Assembly: GCA_027858775.1 (NCBI GenBank)
Contig: JAQICA010000013.1
Coordinates: 1 to 64,000 of the forward strand
Reading direction: 5' to 3'
Origin: Salinivirgaceae bacterium
GTDB taxonomy: Bacteria; Bacteroidota; Bacteroidia; Bacteroidales; Salinivirgaceae
DNA: 64,000 nt
Part shown: piece by piece, positions 1-8,374 of the stretch
Numbering within the stretch: position 1 is the first letter of the stretch
Layout: every line of letters starts with the position of its first letter
Translations under genes and position numbers: made by a program
The notes under the pieces: generated by a model
What the model was told of the DNA's origin: nothing
Database searches by the model: none
Seen by the model: the letters and a program-made list of their open reading frames with translations, nothing else

Positions 1-5
1 TATGT

Positions 6-129
6 AGTGCTTGCCCGAAAAGTCCAATTTCTGCTTTACGCCCTTTCTGAAAACAGTTATTTACGAAAGTAAACGCCTTGATTTTCAGAAAGGCCAAGCC
101 TTGAACTTGAACTTTTCAAATCAAGCACT
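6..129. repeat. Nested inverted repeat (large hairpin)
   Basis: This non-coding stretch folds on itself in several nested steps. AGTGCTTG (6-13) matches CAAGCACT (122-129), GAAAAGT (17-23) matches ACTTTTC (111-117), CCTTTCTGAAAA (42-53) matches TTTTCAGAAAGG (82-93), and TTTAC-GAAA-GTAAA lies at the tip. It sits downstream of the terminator of the E1 gene, so it is not simply that gene's terminator. It may be a MITE-like or REP-like element, or the 3' end of a feature that begins outside the window. Confidence 0.55.
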
Positions 130-160
130 CAGAAAAGCAGGTAGTTTTCGTGCTGGTACT
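126..160 (+). repeat. Dispersed 35-bp repeat, copy 1
   Basis: The stretch from CACTCAGAAAAGCAG to TGCTGGTACT recurs at 58272-58306 in the same orientation with two mismatches by eye. It overlaps the end of the hairpin at the left edge of the window. No coding frame is evident. Its function is unknown; it could be a piece of a family of intergenic repeats. Confidence 0.6.
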
Positions 161-195
161 ATTTAAAATCAACCGGGCTGATATTTCGGCTTAAT

Positions 196-226
196 AAAAA
201 AAAGTCGCCAGAATTATTGGCGACTT
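196..226 (-). terminator. Rho-independent terminator of the E1 gene
   Basis: On the minus strand a perfect 9-bp stem (AAGTCGCCA / TGGCGACTT) with a 7-nt loop is followed by a run of eight T. It begins about 40 nt past the stop codon of the E1 alpha/beta gene and points the right way to end that transcript. Confidence 0.9.
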
Positions 227-266
227 CATATTTTCGATACATTTAGAGTTATTGATATCTAAAACA

Positions 267-2693
267 TTAATAGATGGTCGGATATTTTTCTGGCATAGCC
301 TCATGCAACATATCGTAGGCCATTTCGAAAACATTCTCTGCATTCGGGTTCGAGAAGTAGTCTCCATCGGAACTAAATGCCGGACGATGAGCCTTTGCAC
401 TCAACGTTTTAGGTTCAGAATCTAAATAATAATAAGCTTTTTGTTCTTCTAACACCTTTTGCATCATGTAGGCCGTTGCTCCTCCCGGAACATCTTCATC
501 GAAAAATATAACTCTACTGGTCTTTTTAATACTCTCCAAAATACGGTGCTCGGCATCGAACGGGATAAGTGTCTGAACATCAATAACCTCAGTACCAATA
601 TTAAAATCATGTAATTGGCGGGCAGCCTCTTCTGCAATGCGTACGCAGGATCCATATGTAACAATTGTGATATCGCCACCGCTAGTCATCACCTCCGGTT
701 TACCAAATGGAACGGTGTATTCACCAATATTTTCGGGCACTCGCTCCCGCAACCGATAACCATTGAGCGGTTCAATTACCAACGCCGGCTCATCCGCTTG
801 CAACAACGTATTGTACATGCCGGCTGCTTGTGTTAAATCTCGCGGCACAGCTACCAGCACACCACGAATAGAATTTATTACCATACTCAATGGTGAGCCC
901 GAGTGCCAAATACCTTCGAGCCTGTGACCACGTGTGCGAATAATGGCAGGCGCTTTTTGTCCGCCACGTGTTCGCCAAAGCGTTGTAGCCAAATCGTCGC
1001 TCATGGTTTGCAAGGCATATAACAAATAATCGAAGTATTGAATTTCGGCAATAGGCCGTATTCCGCGTAAAGCCAACCCAATTGCTTGTCCCAAAATAGT
1101 GCTTTCGCGAATTCCCGTATCGGTTACGCGCCATTTGCCATATTTGTCCTGCATGCCCTCCATTCCCTGGTTTACATCACCTATTTTTCCTGTATCTTCA
1201 CCAAAAGTTACCAGATTATCATACTTTTCGAACAATTTATCGAAATTATCGCGTAAAATTTCGCGTCCGGGTTTCATCTCGTTTTTCCCTGCATATCTAA
1301 TAGCTACATGTGGGATTTTTTGCACAGCATGCTCTGTTTCCGAATAAAGATGTGAATGATATTCAGGACCAACATTTTTGTAATTCTCTTTCAACCAGGT
1401 TCCCAATTGCTCTTTTAATACTTTACGTTTCGTACAATCGCTACAAATATGTCGTAAAATACGTTTGGCTGCACTAAAATTGTCTTTTCGAATTGGGTAA
1501 GCTATACGTTTCAGGTTATCGGCTATTTCGCCAGCTTTATCGTAATGGTCGCGCTTACACACACACGTGCGATTTTCAATAATAGCTACCAGCTTATCGC
1601 GTTCTGCTTTTAACGGATCGGTAAAGGCTTTCCAAGCACGATTTTTCGCCGCTTTTGCCTCCTGAACAGCACGTTTTTCTATCTCGCTCAACTCGTCATG
1701 AGTGGCTATTCCTTCGCTAACAAGCCACTCATTGAATTTTTTAATGGGGTCGTATTCCCGTTCCCATTCCAAACGTTCTTTTGTTTTGTACCGCTCGTGC
1801 GATCCACTGGTGGAGTGGCCTTGAGGCTGAGTAACCTCCTCAATATGAAATAGTACCGGAACATGCTCTTTACGAGTACGTTCAACACCTTCTGCATAAA
1901 TTTTCAAGAGTTCATTATAATCCCATCCTTTGCCCTTGTAAATGCGTATTCCGCTCTCACCGTCCTTCTTAATTTCGAAACCTGAAAGGGCTTCAGAAAT
2001 CGATCCCTTGGCCGTTTGGAACTCTCTGGGTACAGAAATGCCGTAACCATCGTCGTATACCGACATTGCCATGGGCACTTTCAACACTGCGGCGGCATTC
2101 ATTGTTTCCCAAAAATGTCCTTCCGATGTACTGGCATCGCCAATTGAGCCAAATGCAACCTCATTTCCCCTGGCAGAAAACTGCGATGCACTTTGTAATT
2201 CCTTTACCTCCCGGAACAACTTCGAGGCATAGGCCAGTCCCAAAAGACGAGGCATTTGTCCGGCAGTTGGTGAAATATCGGCTGATGAGTTTTTTTGTTC
2301 CATCAGGTTTTTCCAATTTCCTTTCTCATCGATACTACGTGTTCCAAAATGATTGTTAAACGAGCGTCCCCCATGGCTAGGGTTGTGTTCCAAACTAGTA
2401 TGTCCGTACAGTGACGCAAAAAATTCATCAGCTGTGTACATTCCTGTGGCCAACATCAAGGTTTGATCACGGTAGTAACCCGATCGCCAATCGCCATTAC
2501 GAAACTGCCGGGCCATGGCAAGTTGTATGAGTTCTTTTCCATCGCCAAAAATACCAAATTTCGACTTACCGGTTAAAACTTCCTTTCTTCCTAAAATACT
2601 CAATTGCCTGCTTAAGTTTGCAGTATAATAATCTTCTAATAGTTCTTCCTTTTTTAAAAGTGGTTGATCTTTACTATTCTTTTTGGTTGCCAT
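267..2693 (-). CDS. Fused alpha/beta E1 component of a 2-oxoacid dehydrogenase
   Basis: Thiamine-diphosphate enzyme that decarboxylates a 2-oxoacid (pyruvate or branched-chain 2-oxoacid) and passes the acyl group to the lipoyl E2 subunit in the cytoplasm. Residues about 20-340 are the alpha part, with the TPP motif beginning GDAST (185-189) and ending DDGYGIS. Residues about 475-808 are the beta part (FGEDTG, TRGGQ, the C-terminal transketolase domain). The 808-aa length fits a natural alpha-beta fusion, common in Bacteroidota. The linker carries C377-x-C379 and C417-xx-C420. The gene stands alone, with a terminator downstream and a divergent gene upstream; no E2 or E3 is in the window, so the substrate cannot be settled. 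The start ATG is the only good one. Confidence 0.93.
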   Translation of the reverse strand: MATKKNSKDQPLLKKEELLEDYYTANLSRQLSILGRKEVLTGKSKFGIFGDGKELIQLAMARQFRNGDWRSGYYRDQTLMLATGMYTADEFFASLYGHTSLEHNPSHGGRSFNNHFGTRSIDEKGNWKNLMEQKNSSADISPTAGQMPRLLGLAYASKLFREVKELQSASQFSARGNEVAFGSIGDASTSEGHFWETMNAAAVLKVPMAMSVYDDGYGISVPREFQTAKGSISEALSGFEIKKDGESGIRIYKGKGWDYNELLKIYAEGVERTRKEHVPVLFHIEEVTQPQGHSTSGSHERYKTKERLEWEREYDPIKKFNEWLVSEGIATHDELSEIEKRAVQEAKAAKNRAWKAFTDPLKAERDKLVAIIENRTCVCKRDHYDKAGEIADNLKRIAYPIRKDNFSAAKRILRHICSDCTKRKVLKEQLGTWLKENYKNVGPEYHSHLYSETEHAVQKIPHVAIRYAGKNEMKPGREILRDNFDKLFEKYDNLVTFGEDTGKIGDVNQGMEGMQDKYGKWRVTDTGIRESTILGQAIGLALRGIRPIAEIQYFDYLLYALQTMSDDLATTLWRTRGGQKAPAIIRTRGHRLEGIWHSGSPLSMVINSIRGVLVAVPRDLTQAAGMYNTLLQADEPALVIEPLNGYRLRERVPENIGEYTVPFGKPEVMTSGGDITIVTYGSCVRIAEEAARQLHDFNIGTEVIDVQTLIPFDAEHRILESIKKTSRVIFFDEDVPGGATAYMMQKVLEEQKAYYYLDSEPKTLSAKAHRPAFSSDGDYFSNPNAENVFEMAYDMLHEAMPEKYPTIY

Positions 2694-2721
2694 GGTTCGT
2701 ATTTTTTTCGAATTATTTAAC

Positions 2722-2729
2722 TAATTTTG
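2722..2729 (+). promoter_or_regulatory. Possible -7 box for the small membrane gene
   Basis: TAATTTTG matches the Bacteroidota -7 consensus TAnnTTTG and lies 28 bp before the ATG at 2757. No convincing TTTG -33 box is seen about 20 bp upstream, so the call rests on one box. Confidence 0.4.
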
Positions 2730-2756
2730 TACTTCACAAACAATCTATTTTTAGTA

Positions 2757-3020
2757 ATGTTGACAATTAAACTTCTTTTAATCACAATTGCCCTGATGGC
2801 GCTAGTATTTCTGGCACTGGGCATTCGTATAATTATTCAGAAAGACGGAAAATTTCCACATACACACGTGGGCGGCAATAAAGAATTAATTAAACGCGGA
2901 ATATACTGTGCCAGAACCTGGGACAAAATTGAGCGGAAAAAAGTAATCGCACAATACAAAAAAGAAGCAATGCAACAACTTAAGCCCGATCCCAGTTTTT
3001 TTGCTGCGAATATTAAATAG
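2757..3020 (+). CDS. Small single-pass membrane protein, function unknown
   Basis: The ORF track begins at a TTG (2727), but the ATG at 2757 gives a tidy 87-aa protein and leaves room for a promoter. Residues about 2-23 (LTIKLLLITIALM and on) form one membrane segment. The rest is short, basic and presumably cytoplasmic, with HTHVGGNKELIKRGIYC and one Cys. I recall similar short proteins being common as unnamed genes in Bacteroidota, sometimes beside redox membrane genes, but I cannot assign a function. It converges on another tiny membrane gene at 3150-3326. Confidence 0.6.
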   Translation: MLTIKLLLITIALMALVFLALGIRIIIQKDGKFPHTHVGGNKELIKRGIYCARTWDKIERKKVIAQYKKEAMQQLKPDPSFFAANIK

Positions 3021-3149
3021 CACACTTTAGAAAACTCCAATAGTTGGCTTATAACCACGTTGAAACCCAAGGATGGCAATAAAAAAGTGAGGACAAAAAT
3101 TATTTGCCCCCACTCTCACACATCATGAAAAATCCTAACATCAAAAGAA

Positions 3150-3326
3150 TTATCTATCACTATTTACACTACAAGCACAGGAAGAATTAACAGTCTCACC
3201 AGTGCTACAACAAGATTTTTTCTCAAATTGCCCACCTTTCTTCAAAAACATTTTTATAGCTATTCCAGAAAAAGCTAATGCTAAAAGCAAAACGGTTATC
3301 CCAATTAAAATTAAAAGCTCCATCAT
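3150..3326 (-). CDS. 58-aa Cys-rich membrane protein (not in ORF track)
   Basis: Read directly from the minus strand: ATGATG start, 58 codons, TAA stop. Residues 3-24 (ELLILIGITVLLLALAF) are a membrane helix, followed by IKMFLKKGGQFEKK and a Cys-rich tail (SCC, then SCACS) with four Cys. The layout (N-terminal helix, basic hinge, short Cys tail) looks like the small proteins found beside Na+-NQR/ApbE or FeoB loci in Bacteroidota; that likeness is from memory, not a search. The second ATG at 3323 is an equally good start. Metal or Fe-S binding by the tail is a guess. Confidence 0.65.
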   Translation of the reverse strand: MMELLILIGITVLLLALAFSGIAIKMFLKKGGQFEKKSCCSTGETVNSSCACSVNSDR

Positions 3327-3501
3327 AATATAATACTTTTACATCTTTTTATCTCTTTAACGCATGTTCAATAGAAAAGTTTAGAGATACTCTATTTTTT
3401 TTGAAAAAGAAATATATTCAAATGTTAAGCAAACATCAAATTTTTCGTAAATTTAAACATTCTTAAACTCCAAGGGATAACCTGGCATAAAACTAAAAGA
3501 T

Positions 3502-4092
3502 ATGCGCACATTCGATCAAATAAAAAAAATACTAGCAACTAAAACAGTTGGAATAGCAGGTGCAGGGGGGCTAGGCTCAAATGTAGCTACAAGTCTGGCA
3601 CGTTGCGGAATTGGCAAATTAGTCATTGCTGATTATGACTTGGTTCAGGAAAACAGCCTCAACCGGCAATACTTTTTTTACGACCAAATTGGCATGAAAA
3701 AAGTAAATGCTCTGCAGCAAATACTGGAAAGAATAAATCCGGAAACACAAATCGAACCGCATGACATTAAACTAACAGAAGGGAAAATTGTAGAAATATT
3801 TAACAAATGCGACATTATTGTAGAAGCAATAGGTGATGCACGCATTAAGCAAAAGCTCGTTGAATGCGTTTTGGTAAAGTTCCCCGAAAAATATTTTGTA
3901 ATTGCTTCAGGACTAGCCGGTTTTGGCGATAGTAACCGTTTCATTACCGAGCAGTTCGATAAGCTTTGGGTATGCGGAGATCAAAAAGGGGAGGTAAACG
4001 AACTAAACCCACCACTTGCACCGGGAGTGGGAATTGTGGCCAATATGCAGGCTAACGTAGTAATTGAATTGTTACTTAAAGAGGAGAGCTAA
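3502..4092 (+). CDS. thiF: ThiF-like sulfur carrier adenylyltransferase
   Basis: Member of the ThiF/MoeB/E1 superfamily. In the pathway, ThiF adenylates the C-terminal Gly-Gly of ThiS so that sulfur can be loaded for thiazole synthesis. The nucleotide loop GAGGLGSN is at residues 20-27, and the acidic/Arg pattern DYDLVQENSLNRQ follows from residue 44. At 196 aa it is short and lacks the paired CxxC zinc site of MoeB-type enzymes, which fits the short ThiF subfamily. A ThiS gene lies 393 bp downstream on the same strand, supporting the role. No other thi genes are in the window. Confidence 0.85.
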   Translation: MRTFDQIKKILATKTVGIAGAGGLGSNVATSLARCGIGKLVIADYDLVQENSLNRQYFFYDQIGMKKVNALQQILERINPETQIEPHDIKLTEGKIVEIFNKCDIIVEAIGDARIKQKLVECVLVKFPEKYFVIASGLAGFGDSNRFITEQFDKLWVCGDQKGEVNELNPPLAPGVGIVANMQANVVIELLLKEES

Positions 4093-4485
4093 TATTGATA
4101 AACAACATTTTTTGTATTGCGAAGATCAAGTTATTTACTATTTTTGCTAACTCATTTTTAGCTTAAAAAAAGCGTTATATGGCTTAATTAAAGGTAAAAA
4201 GAATTTTTCCGGATCAGCATTACCACGCTAAACAGTGGTTTTCCGGTCAATCGACCAAAAAAGAAAATGAAATAAGCGAAAACCATAATTAACTTTTTAG
4301 CAACATTTATTAAATTCCCATACATACTTCTTGTATTAAAGCAGAAAAAGGATTCAAATTTTAAATGGATGTAACAAGCTAGGTATAATAATTGAGGTAC
4401 ATGTCGCCTATTCCACGGCGATACGAAGACAATTATCTTACATCGCAAAGTTTCATCAGACAATTAAAATCAAAATTATAAAGAG
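4093..4485. other. 393-bp gap between thiF and thiS; no gene supported
   Basis: AT-rich sequence. The only ORF over 60 codons is a minus-strand frame (4188-4463) with no recognisable domain. I looked for a TPP riboswitch core (CTGAGA and the paired GATNTGGATAAT-like motif) and did not find one. A short GTCGCC...GGCGA hairpin occurs near 4403. Confidence 0.5.
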
Positions 4486-4689
4486 ATGAAATTAACAATT
4501 AATCATAAAGAGGAAGATTTTTCAACAGATGAGCTAACTCTTAATCAATTACTTAAAAATAGAGATCTAACCTTCAAACGCTTGTTAATCCGCATTAACG
4601 GTTCAGTGGTTACAGAAGAAGAAAAATCAGATAAAGTACTGAAGGACGGTGATCAATTGGACATTGTTCGAATAATAAGTGGCGGCTAA
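4486..4689 (+). CDS. thiS: Sulfur carrier protein ThiS
   Basis: 67-aa ubiquitin-fold sulfur carrier. It ends in the diagnostic Gly-Gly (RIISGG), which is adenylated by ThiF and converted to a thiocarboxylate that donates sulfur to the thiazole ring of thiamine. The beta-grasp pattern (ITLNG-like start, LTLNQLLKN, LIRINGSVV, LKDGDQLDIV) fits the family and the length is typical. GAGATG upstream offers an AG-rich ribosome site. It follows thiF after a 393-bp gap, so it may have its own promoter. Confidence 0.92.
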   Translation: MKLTINHKEEDFSTDELTLNQLLKNRDLTFKRLLIRINGSVVTEEEKSDKVLKDGDQLDIVRIISGG

Positions 4690-4787
4690 TTAACCGTTGC
4701 AGAAATCGTTTCTTCAATTTTTTACGCATGCAATACCAAATAATACTGTTGGTATTTTTTGCTTTTCATAAAAATTACATTCAGTAA

Positions 4788-5102
4788 ATGAAACGTGCAA
4801 ATCGGTTATATAGATTTTACCATAAGTATTTGGCCAATAAATATGTATTGGCCTTTCTTGTGTTTTTAGTATGGGTTCTTTTTCTCGACTCCAACAACCT
4901 TATTCAGCGCTACAAAACCATACGAAATATCGAAAAGCTGAAAGACCAAAAAAGCTATTACGAAAAACGAATTAAAGAGGATACTGAAAAATTGCATGAG
5001 CTTCGGTCTGACAAAGAGAAGCTGGAGAAATTTGCACGCGAACAGTATCTGATGAAAAAACCAAACGAGGATGTTTTTGTAGTACTTATAGATGAAGATT
5101 AA
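4788..5102 (+). CDS. Septum formation initiator, DivIC/FtsB family
   Basis: 104-aa bitopic protein of the divisome. A short basic N-terminus is followed by one membrane helix (residues about 18-37, YVLAFLVFLVWVLF) and a coiled coil (about 45-80, heavy in E/K/L), then a short tail. This is the FtsB/DivIC layout, in which the coiled coil pairs with FtsL in the periplasm and links early and late divisome proteins. KFAREQYLMKKPNEDVFV is the typical conserved C-terminal block. It lies 98 bp after thiS. Confidence 0.88.
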   Translation: MKRANRLYRFYHKYLANKYVLAFLVFLVWVLFLDSNNLIQRYKTIRNIEKLKDQKSYYEKRIKEDTEKLHELRSDKEKLEKFAREQYLMKKPNEDVFVVLIDED

Positions 5103-5280
5103 AAGAAGATCATCAATCGATTGATTGTAATACTATTTGACAAATAATACGATCGATTCTCTCAAGCAATAATTAAAGATATAACCTGATTGAAAGTGGA
5201 AATGAGCCTGAACACTTATTCAAATTATCCTATTTTCACTCCCTGACTGAACCGTGCAAAAGTACTTGAAACAAGGGTAA

Positions 5281-5506
5281 AAGAAGAAAGCTAAATTGAG
5301 TTTTGAAAAAGAAACTATAGCAAAACTTCAAGATCCTGAAATGGGAAATGTAATGGGCGGTGTAAGTTCAATGAAATGGTGGAACAACACCATTATGGGA
5401 TTGGTTAACCGATATTACAAAGGGAAATTGCTATTTATACACCATTGGACACGATGATGGCGGTTGGCGTATAAGTGAAGAAGCTGATTTTTGTAACGGG
5501 CGGTAA
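5281..5506 (+). pseudogene. Decayed double-glycine RiPP (lanthipeptide-type) precursor
   Basis: Reading from 5281 gives KKKAKLSFEKETIAKL then QDPEMGNVMGG. This closely matches the leader of Bacteroidota natural-product precursors (KKLxLxKETIAxLxxxEMxxVxGG), cut after Gly-Gly. Two defects are visible. An in-frame TAA (5278-5280) stands where the start should be. Just after the GG the reading continues only in the next frame, where a core-like tail with Thr and two Cys (NCYLYT ... DFCNGR) runs to a TAA at 5504; the leader frame itself stops at 5455. It is absent from the ORF track. No modification enzymes or ABC peptidase are in the window, so it is an orphan relic. Internal TTG initiation plus frameshifting is possible but unlikely. 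Confidence 0.6.
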
Positions 5507-5648
5507 AAAATGTAACAAATATCACTTTTACATAATGCGGTTCCATATGACCTTTAAAATTAAAAATAAACATATGAAAGTTTAACTTAAAATTGTATTT
5601 TGCGGTTTTAAAAAGAGCAAGTAAAATTTTTTATCGTTTTTTAGATAT

Positions 5649-6251
5649 ATGAACAAAGCTATTCTACTTATAACGTTTATTTTTTCATTTCTTTCTTTGT
5701 TTTCACAAGAGGATGCCGCTGTGAACCATACAGATTCAAGAGGTCTAGAACAGGGATTGTGGAAGTATTATAAGTACGATACCCTGGTGTTTGAGAATCT
5801 TCGAACCAATAAGTTTGATACCGTTGTAAGGAAAAAGTTGTGGAAAAAAGGAGAATATGTAGATGGTAAAAAACATGGTATTTGGAAGATTTACACCTAT
5901 AACTTGAGGAAAAAACGACCAGAAAACAGGCTGGTTGTCGGGGATCTTTTGTATGAAGTGTTGCTGAAAAATGGTGTGATGAATGGACCTTTAAAAGTTT
6001 ATCAAAAAGATGGATTAAAGTGCTTAACAATGGTTGACAATGGTACGATAAGTGGGGTTTTTGTACAGTTTCATCCCAATGGGGAAATGAAGTATAAAGG
6101 TAATATTGATCAATCTAAACAATTCTTCGATGGCACTGAATTTTATGAGACGGGAGCAAAGTATCGCGACCGAAAATTCAATGTAGACATAATAATAAAT
6201 CAATCAATTGACATTGATAGAGTTAGGCGTGAGTTGAGTTCTTCTAAGTAG
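5649..6251 (+). CDS. Secreted YwqK/MORN-like repeat protein
   Basis: 200 aa with a Sec signal peptide (residues 1-19, ending FLSLFSQ). The body has MORN-like repeats of the YwqK type: GLEQGLWKYY, DGKKHGIWKIY, NGVMNGPLKVY and HPNGEMKYKG. Such proteins are frequent in Bacteroidota and often annotated 'toxin-antitoxin system YwqK family antitoxin', though the signal peptide points to an exported protein and no toxin is adjacent. Its role is unknown. It converges with the glycosyltransferase gene that follows, and no clear terminator separates them. Confidence 0.7.
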   Translation: MNKAILLITFIFSFLSLFSQEDAAVNHTDSRGLEQGLWKYYKYDTLVFENLRTNKFDTVVRKKLWKKGEYVDGKKHGIWKIYTYNLRKKRPENRLVVGDLLYEVLLKNGVMNGPLKVYQKDGLKCLTMVDNGTISGVFVQFHPNGEMKYKGNIDQSKQFFDGTEFYETGAKYRDRKFNVDIIINQSIDIDRVRRELSSSK

Positions 6252-6369
6252 CGCCCGCAAAAAAACACTCTGCTCCGACCAGATCCACCACGCAAGGGGA
6301 TCAATTGAAAAAGTTGTGATTTTAAATTTACAAATCTTTTTTCCTTACAGGCAGTAACTACTCGTAGCG

Positions 6370-7614
6370 TTAAATGCTTAGGATTTTTTTTTCGAGTTTC
6401 AACGCTAAATCGAGTAGCTCATTAAGATCATTACTTTCTGCTTGTTCATTAACTGCTAAAAGATAGTTCCTAAACTCTGTTCTTACTTCGCCCTTTTTAT
6501 AGAATTCCTTTTCGTGGGAAAAATTCAAAAACTTGACAATCTGGAAAGCATTAAAGTGTTGCATAAACCGTTTCACAAACATGGCTAACGAAGAGCTATT
6601 TTGCAAAGCATCGTCAAGTTTTGAACGATAATCGTATTCATCGAAAAACGCTTGTAACGCCTTACCCGCCAAACTCTCGAGGGCTGCATTTTGGGTGTAC
6701 AGCGTCTCCAAATTATCGAAAAGTCTCTTTAATTCATGAAATATTTCAAATGCATAGACAACGTATGGCTCCCCTTTGTCTACAATGCTTTTTACAGCAG
6801 GCCCTGTACCAAAAGGAACGCGGGTAGAAATACGCGACGAAGGAGAAACACATGTATTATAGTTCGTTATGTTTTTTGTATGGGGAAAGATTTTATGTAA
6901 AAAGTAAAAATCCTCAGCCGCATGCTTTTTATTCATTCCACCATGTTTTACATATGCACCTGCTTTAACAGCAAAACAAGAACCGATAACATGAAATGCG
7001 TAAGGAAAACCAACATAGCGCAGCGCCAAGACATAGTATCGAAGGTATAACTCATACTCTGAAATGGCTTTATTGAGCTCGCTTGAAATTCCATTTCGGT
7101 TATGATAAAAATGTAACGTTAACGAATGCGTGTCCGGATGCTGCTTAAAGCGATCAATAATTGATGAATAATAGTATTGATCGACCAAGCAATCGGCATC
7201 AAGGGAGGTAATTATTCCATTTGGATCATCAACGGCATTATACACTTCAAGGGCCGAATCCATAGCAACTTTCCTTGCCATGCCTGCACCTGCATGTTTG
7301 CGGGGCATATCTCGAAAAATAAGCGGAACAACCTGAAATACTTGATTATCAAATTTCTGTGCATAATCAACCAAAATTCGATAAACAAATTCGTTATAAT
7401 TTTTCGATAAAGCTGTGGCGCGCACACTATAATTAATCACTACAATTACGAGCACTTTCTCCACGCTTATTGCTCCGCGTAATGAGTTTAACGTAGTAAA
7501 AATTCCTGACTCGTTAAAGGCAGGAATAGCAACAATAATATCGGGTTTCTGCGTAACCCGAACAGGCTGTCCTAAAAAGTGTTGAGTTTGAATGTATTGA
7601 TCGGCAAAGGACAT
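6370..7614 (-). CDS. Family 2 (GT-A) glycosyltransferase
   Basis: 414 aa. The N-terminus carries a GT-A fold (residues about 25-270): IIVAIPAFNESG, then ITSLDADCLV with the metal-binding DxD motif near residue 140, then HAAEDFYFL with an acidic ED pair. The C-terminal ~130 residues are helical with no recognised domain. It should transfer a sugar from a nucleotide-sugar donor in the cytoplasm; the acceptor is unknown. No membrane helix is evident. It lies 143 bp downstream of the ompH-like gene on the same strand, with no other glycan gene nearby. Confidence 0.85.
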   Translation of the reverse strand: MSFADQYIQTQHFLGQPVRVTQKPDIIVAIPAFNESGIFTTLNSLRGAISVEKVLVIVVINYSVRATALSKNYNEFVYRILVDYAQKFDNQVFQVVPLIFRDMPRKHAGAGMARKVAMDSALEVYNAVDDPNGIITSLDADCLVDQYYYSSIIDRFKQHPDTHSLTLHFYHNRNGISSELNKAISEYELYLRYYVLALRYVGFPYAFHVIGSCFAVKAGAYVKHGGMNKKHAAEDFYFLHKIFPHTKNITNYNTCVSPSSRISTRVPFGTGPAVKSIVDKGEPYVVYAFEIFHELKRLFDNLETLYTQNAALESLAGKALQAFFDEYDYRSKLDDALQNSSSLAMFVKRFMQHFNAFQIVKFLNFSHEKEFYKKGEVRTEFRNYLLAVNEQAESNDLNELLDLALKLEKKILSI

Positions 7615-7756
7615 GTTCGTTGAGTAAAATGAATATTATTCCAGAAAAAGTGTTTGTTTGGAAAACAGAATTTTTATACGTGCATCATTCTATCTAATAC
7701 AACAAATGCCAAAACTCTCTGTTTCGGCACCTATTGTAATAATACTTTATCGCTTT

Positions 7757-8374
7757 CTACTGGTTCATTCGCTTATCGTAGCGTTCGTTCAATTTACGAA
7801 GTACATCATTGGTTATGTTCAATTTGGCCTTTCCGTACATCACTGTGCCGATCATTGTGTTGCTCAAAATTAAATCGTACTTGCGTTGCTTATTAAATTG
7901 TATCACATAATTCGAAATGGTATCGTAAAGCTCCTGATTGAGCTGCTGCTCTTGTTGCATCAGTCGACCCGACAATTCCTGATTTAATTGCTCTAACTGC
8001 TGTTGCTCTGCCAGCAACTCTTGTTGCTGTGCTTCTGCTGAGGCTTGTGTTAAAAATCCCCGCCGTTGAACTTTTTCCTGAAAGTCTTGATAGTTTTTCT
8101 GGAAACGCTGCATTTTAGTCTCCAGTTCGCGCTGAGATTGTTTTTGCTGATCAGTAATTTTTTTATTCAGCTCTTGAGCCAATTTATACTCAAGTAATAA
8201 CGAATCGACATTAATGTACGCTATTTTTAATTGATTACCTTGTTCGGAAACCGAAGTTTCTGAAGTATTTGTTTCACCAGCCGTTTTTGTATCTGTCCGC
8301 ACAAATCGATCGGCAACCAACCATATGACCAAAACAGCCAACACAATTTCTATAATTAAATTCTTTTTGTTCAT
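7757..8374 (-). CDS. OmpH/Skp family periplasmic chaperone-like protein
   Basis: The ATG at 8374 (MNKKNLIIEI), preceded by AAGAAT, is a better start than the track's upstream ATG. The protein is 205 aa. A membrane anchor or signal helix (residues about 5-22) is followed by the OmpH core: KIAYINVDSLLLEY at the start, then a long Gln-rich coiled coil, then LNITNDVLRKLNERY. Skp/OmpH proteins hold outer-membrane proteins in the periplasm. This version keeps its N-terminal helix uncleaved by appearance (no clear cleavage site), suggesting a membrane-tethered form. Confidence 0.85.
   Translation of the reverse strand: MNKKNLIIEIVLAVLVIWLVADRFVRTDTKTAGETNTSETSVSEQGNQLKIAYINVDSLLLEYKLAQELNKKITDQQKQSQRELETKMQRFQKNYQDFQEKVQRRGFLTQASAEAQQQELLAEQQQLEQLNQELSGRLMQQEQQLNQELYDTISNYVIQFNKQRKYDLILSNTMIGTVMYGKAKLNITNDVLRKLNERYDKRMNQ

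Noticed and set aside
790-1134. 114-aa minus-strand ORF inside the E1 gene
   Set aside because: It lies in another frame of a certain gene and shows no domain or start context.
4188-4463. 91-aa minus-strand ORF between thiF and thiS
   Set aside because: No recognisable domain, no promoter or ribosome site, AT-driven hydrophobic composition; it would also run against both flanking genes.
4093-4485. Possible TPP riboswitch before thiS
   Set aside because: The conserved CTGAGA and companion motifs of the THI element were not found in either orientation.
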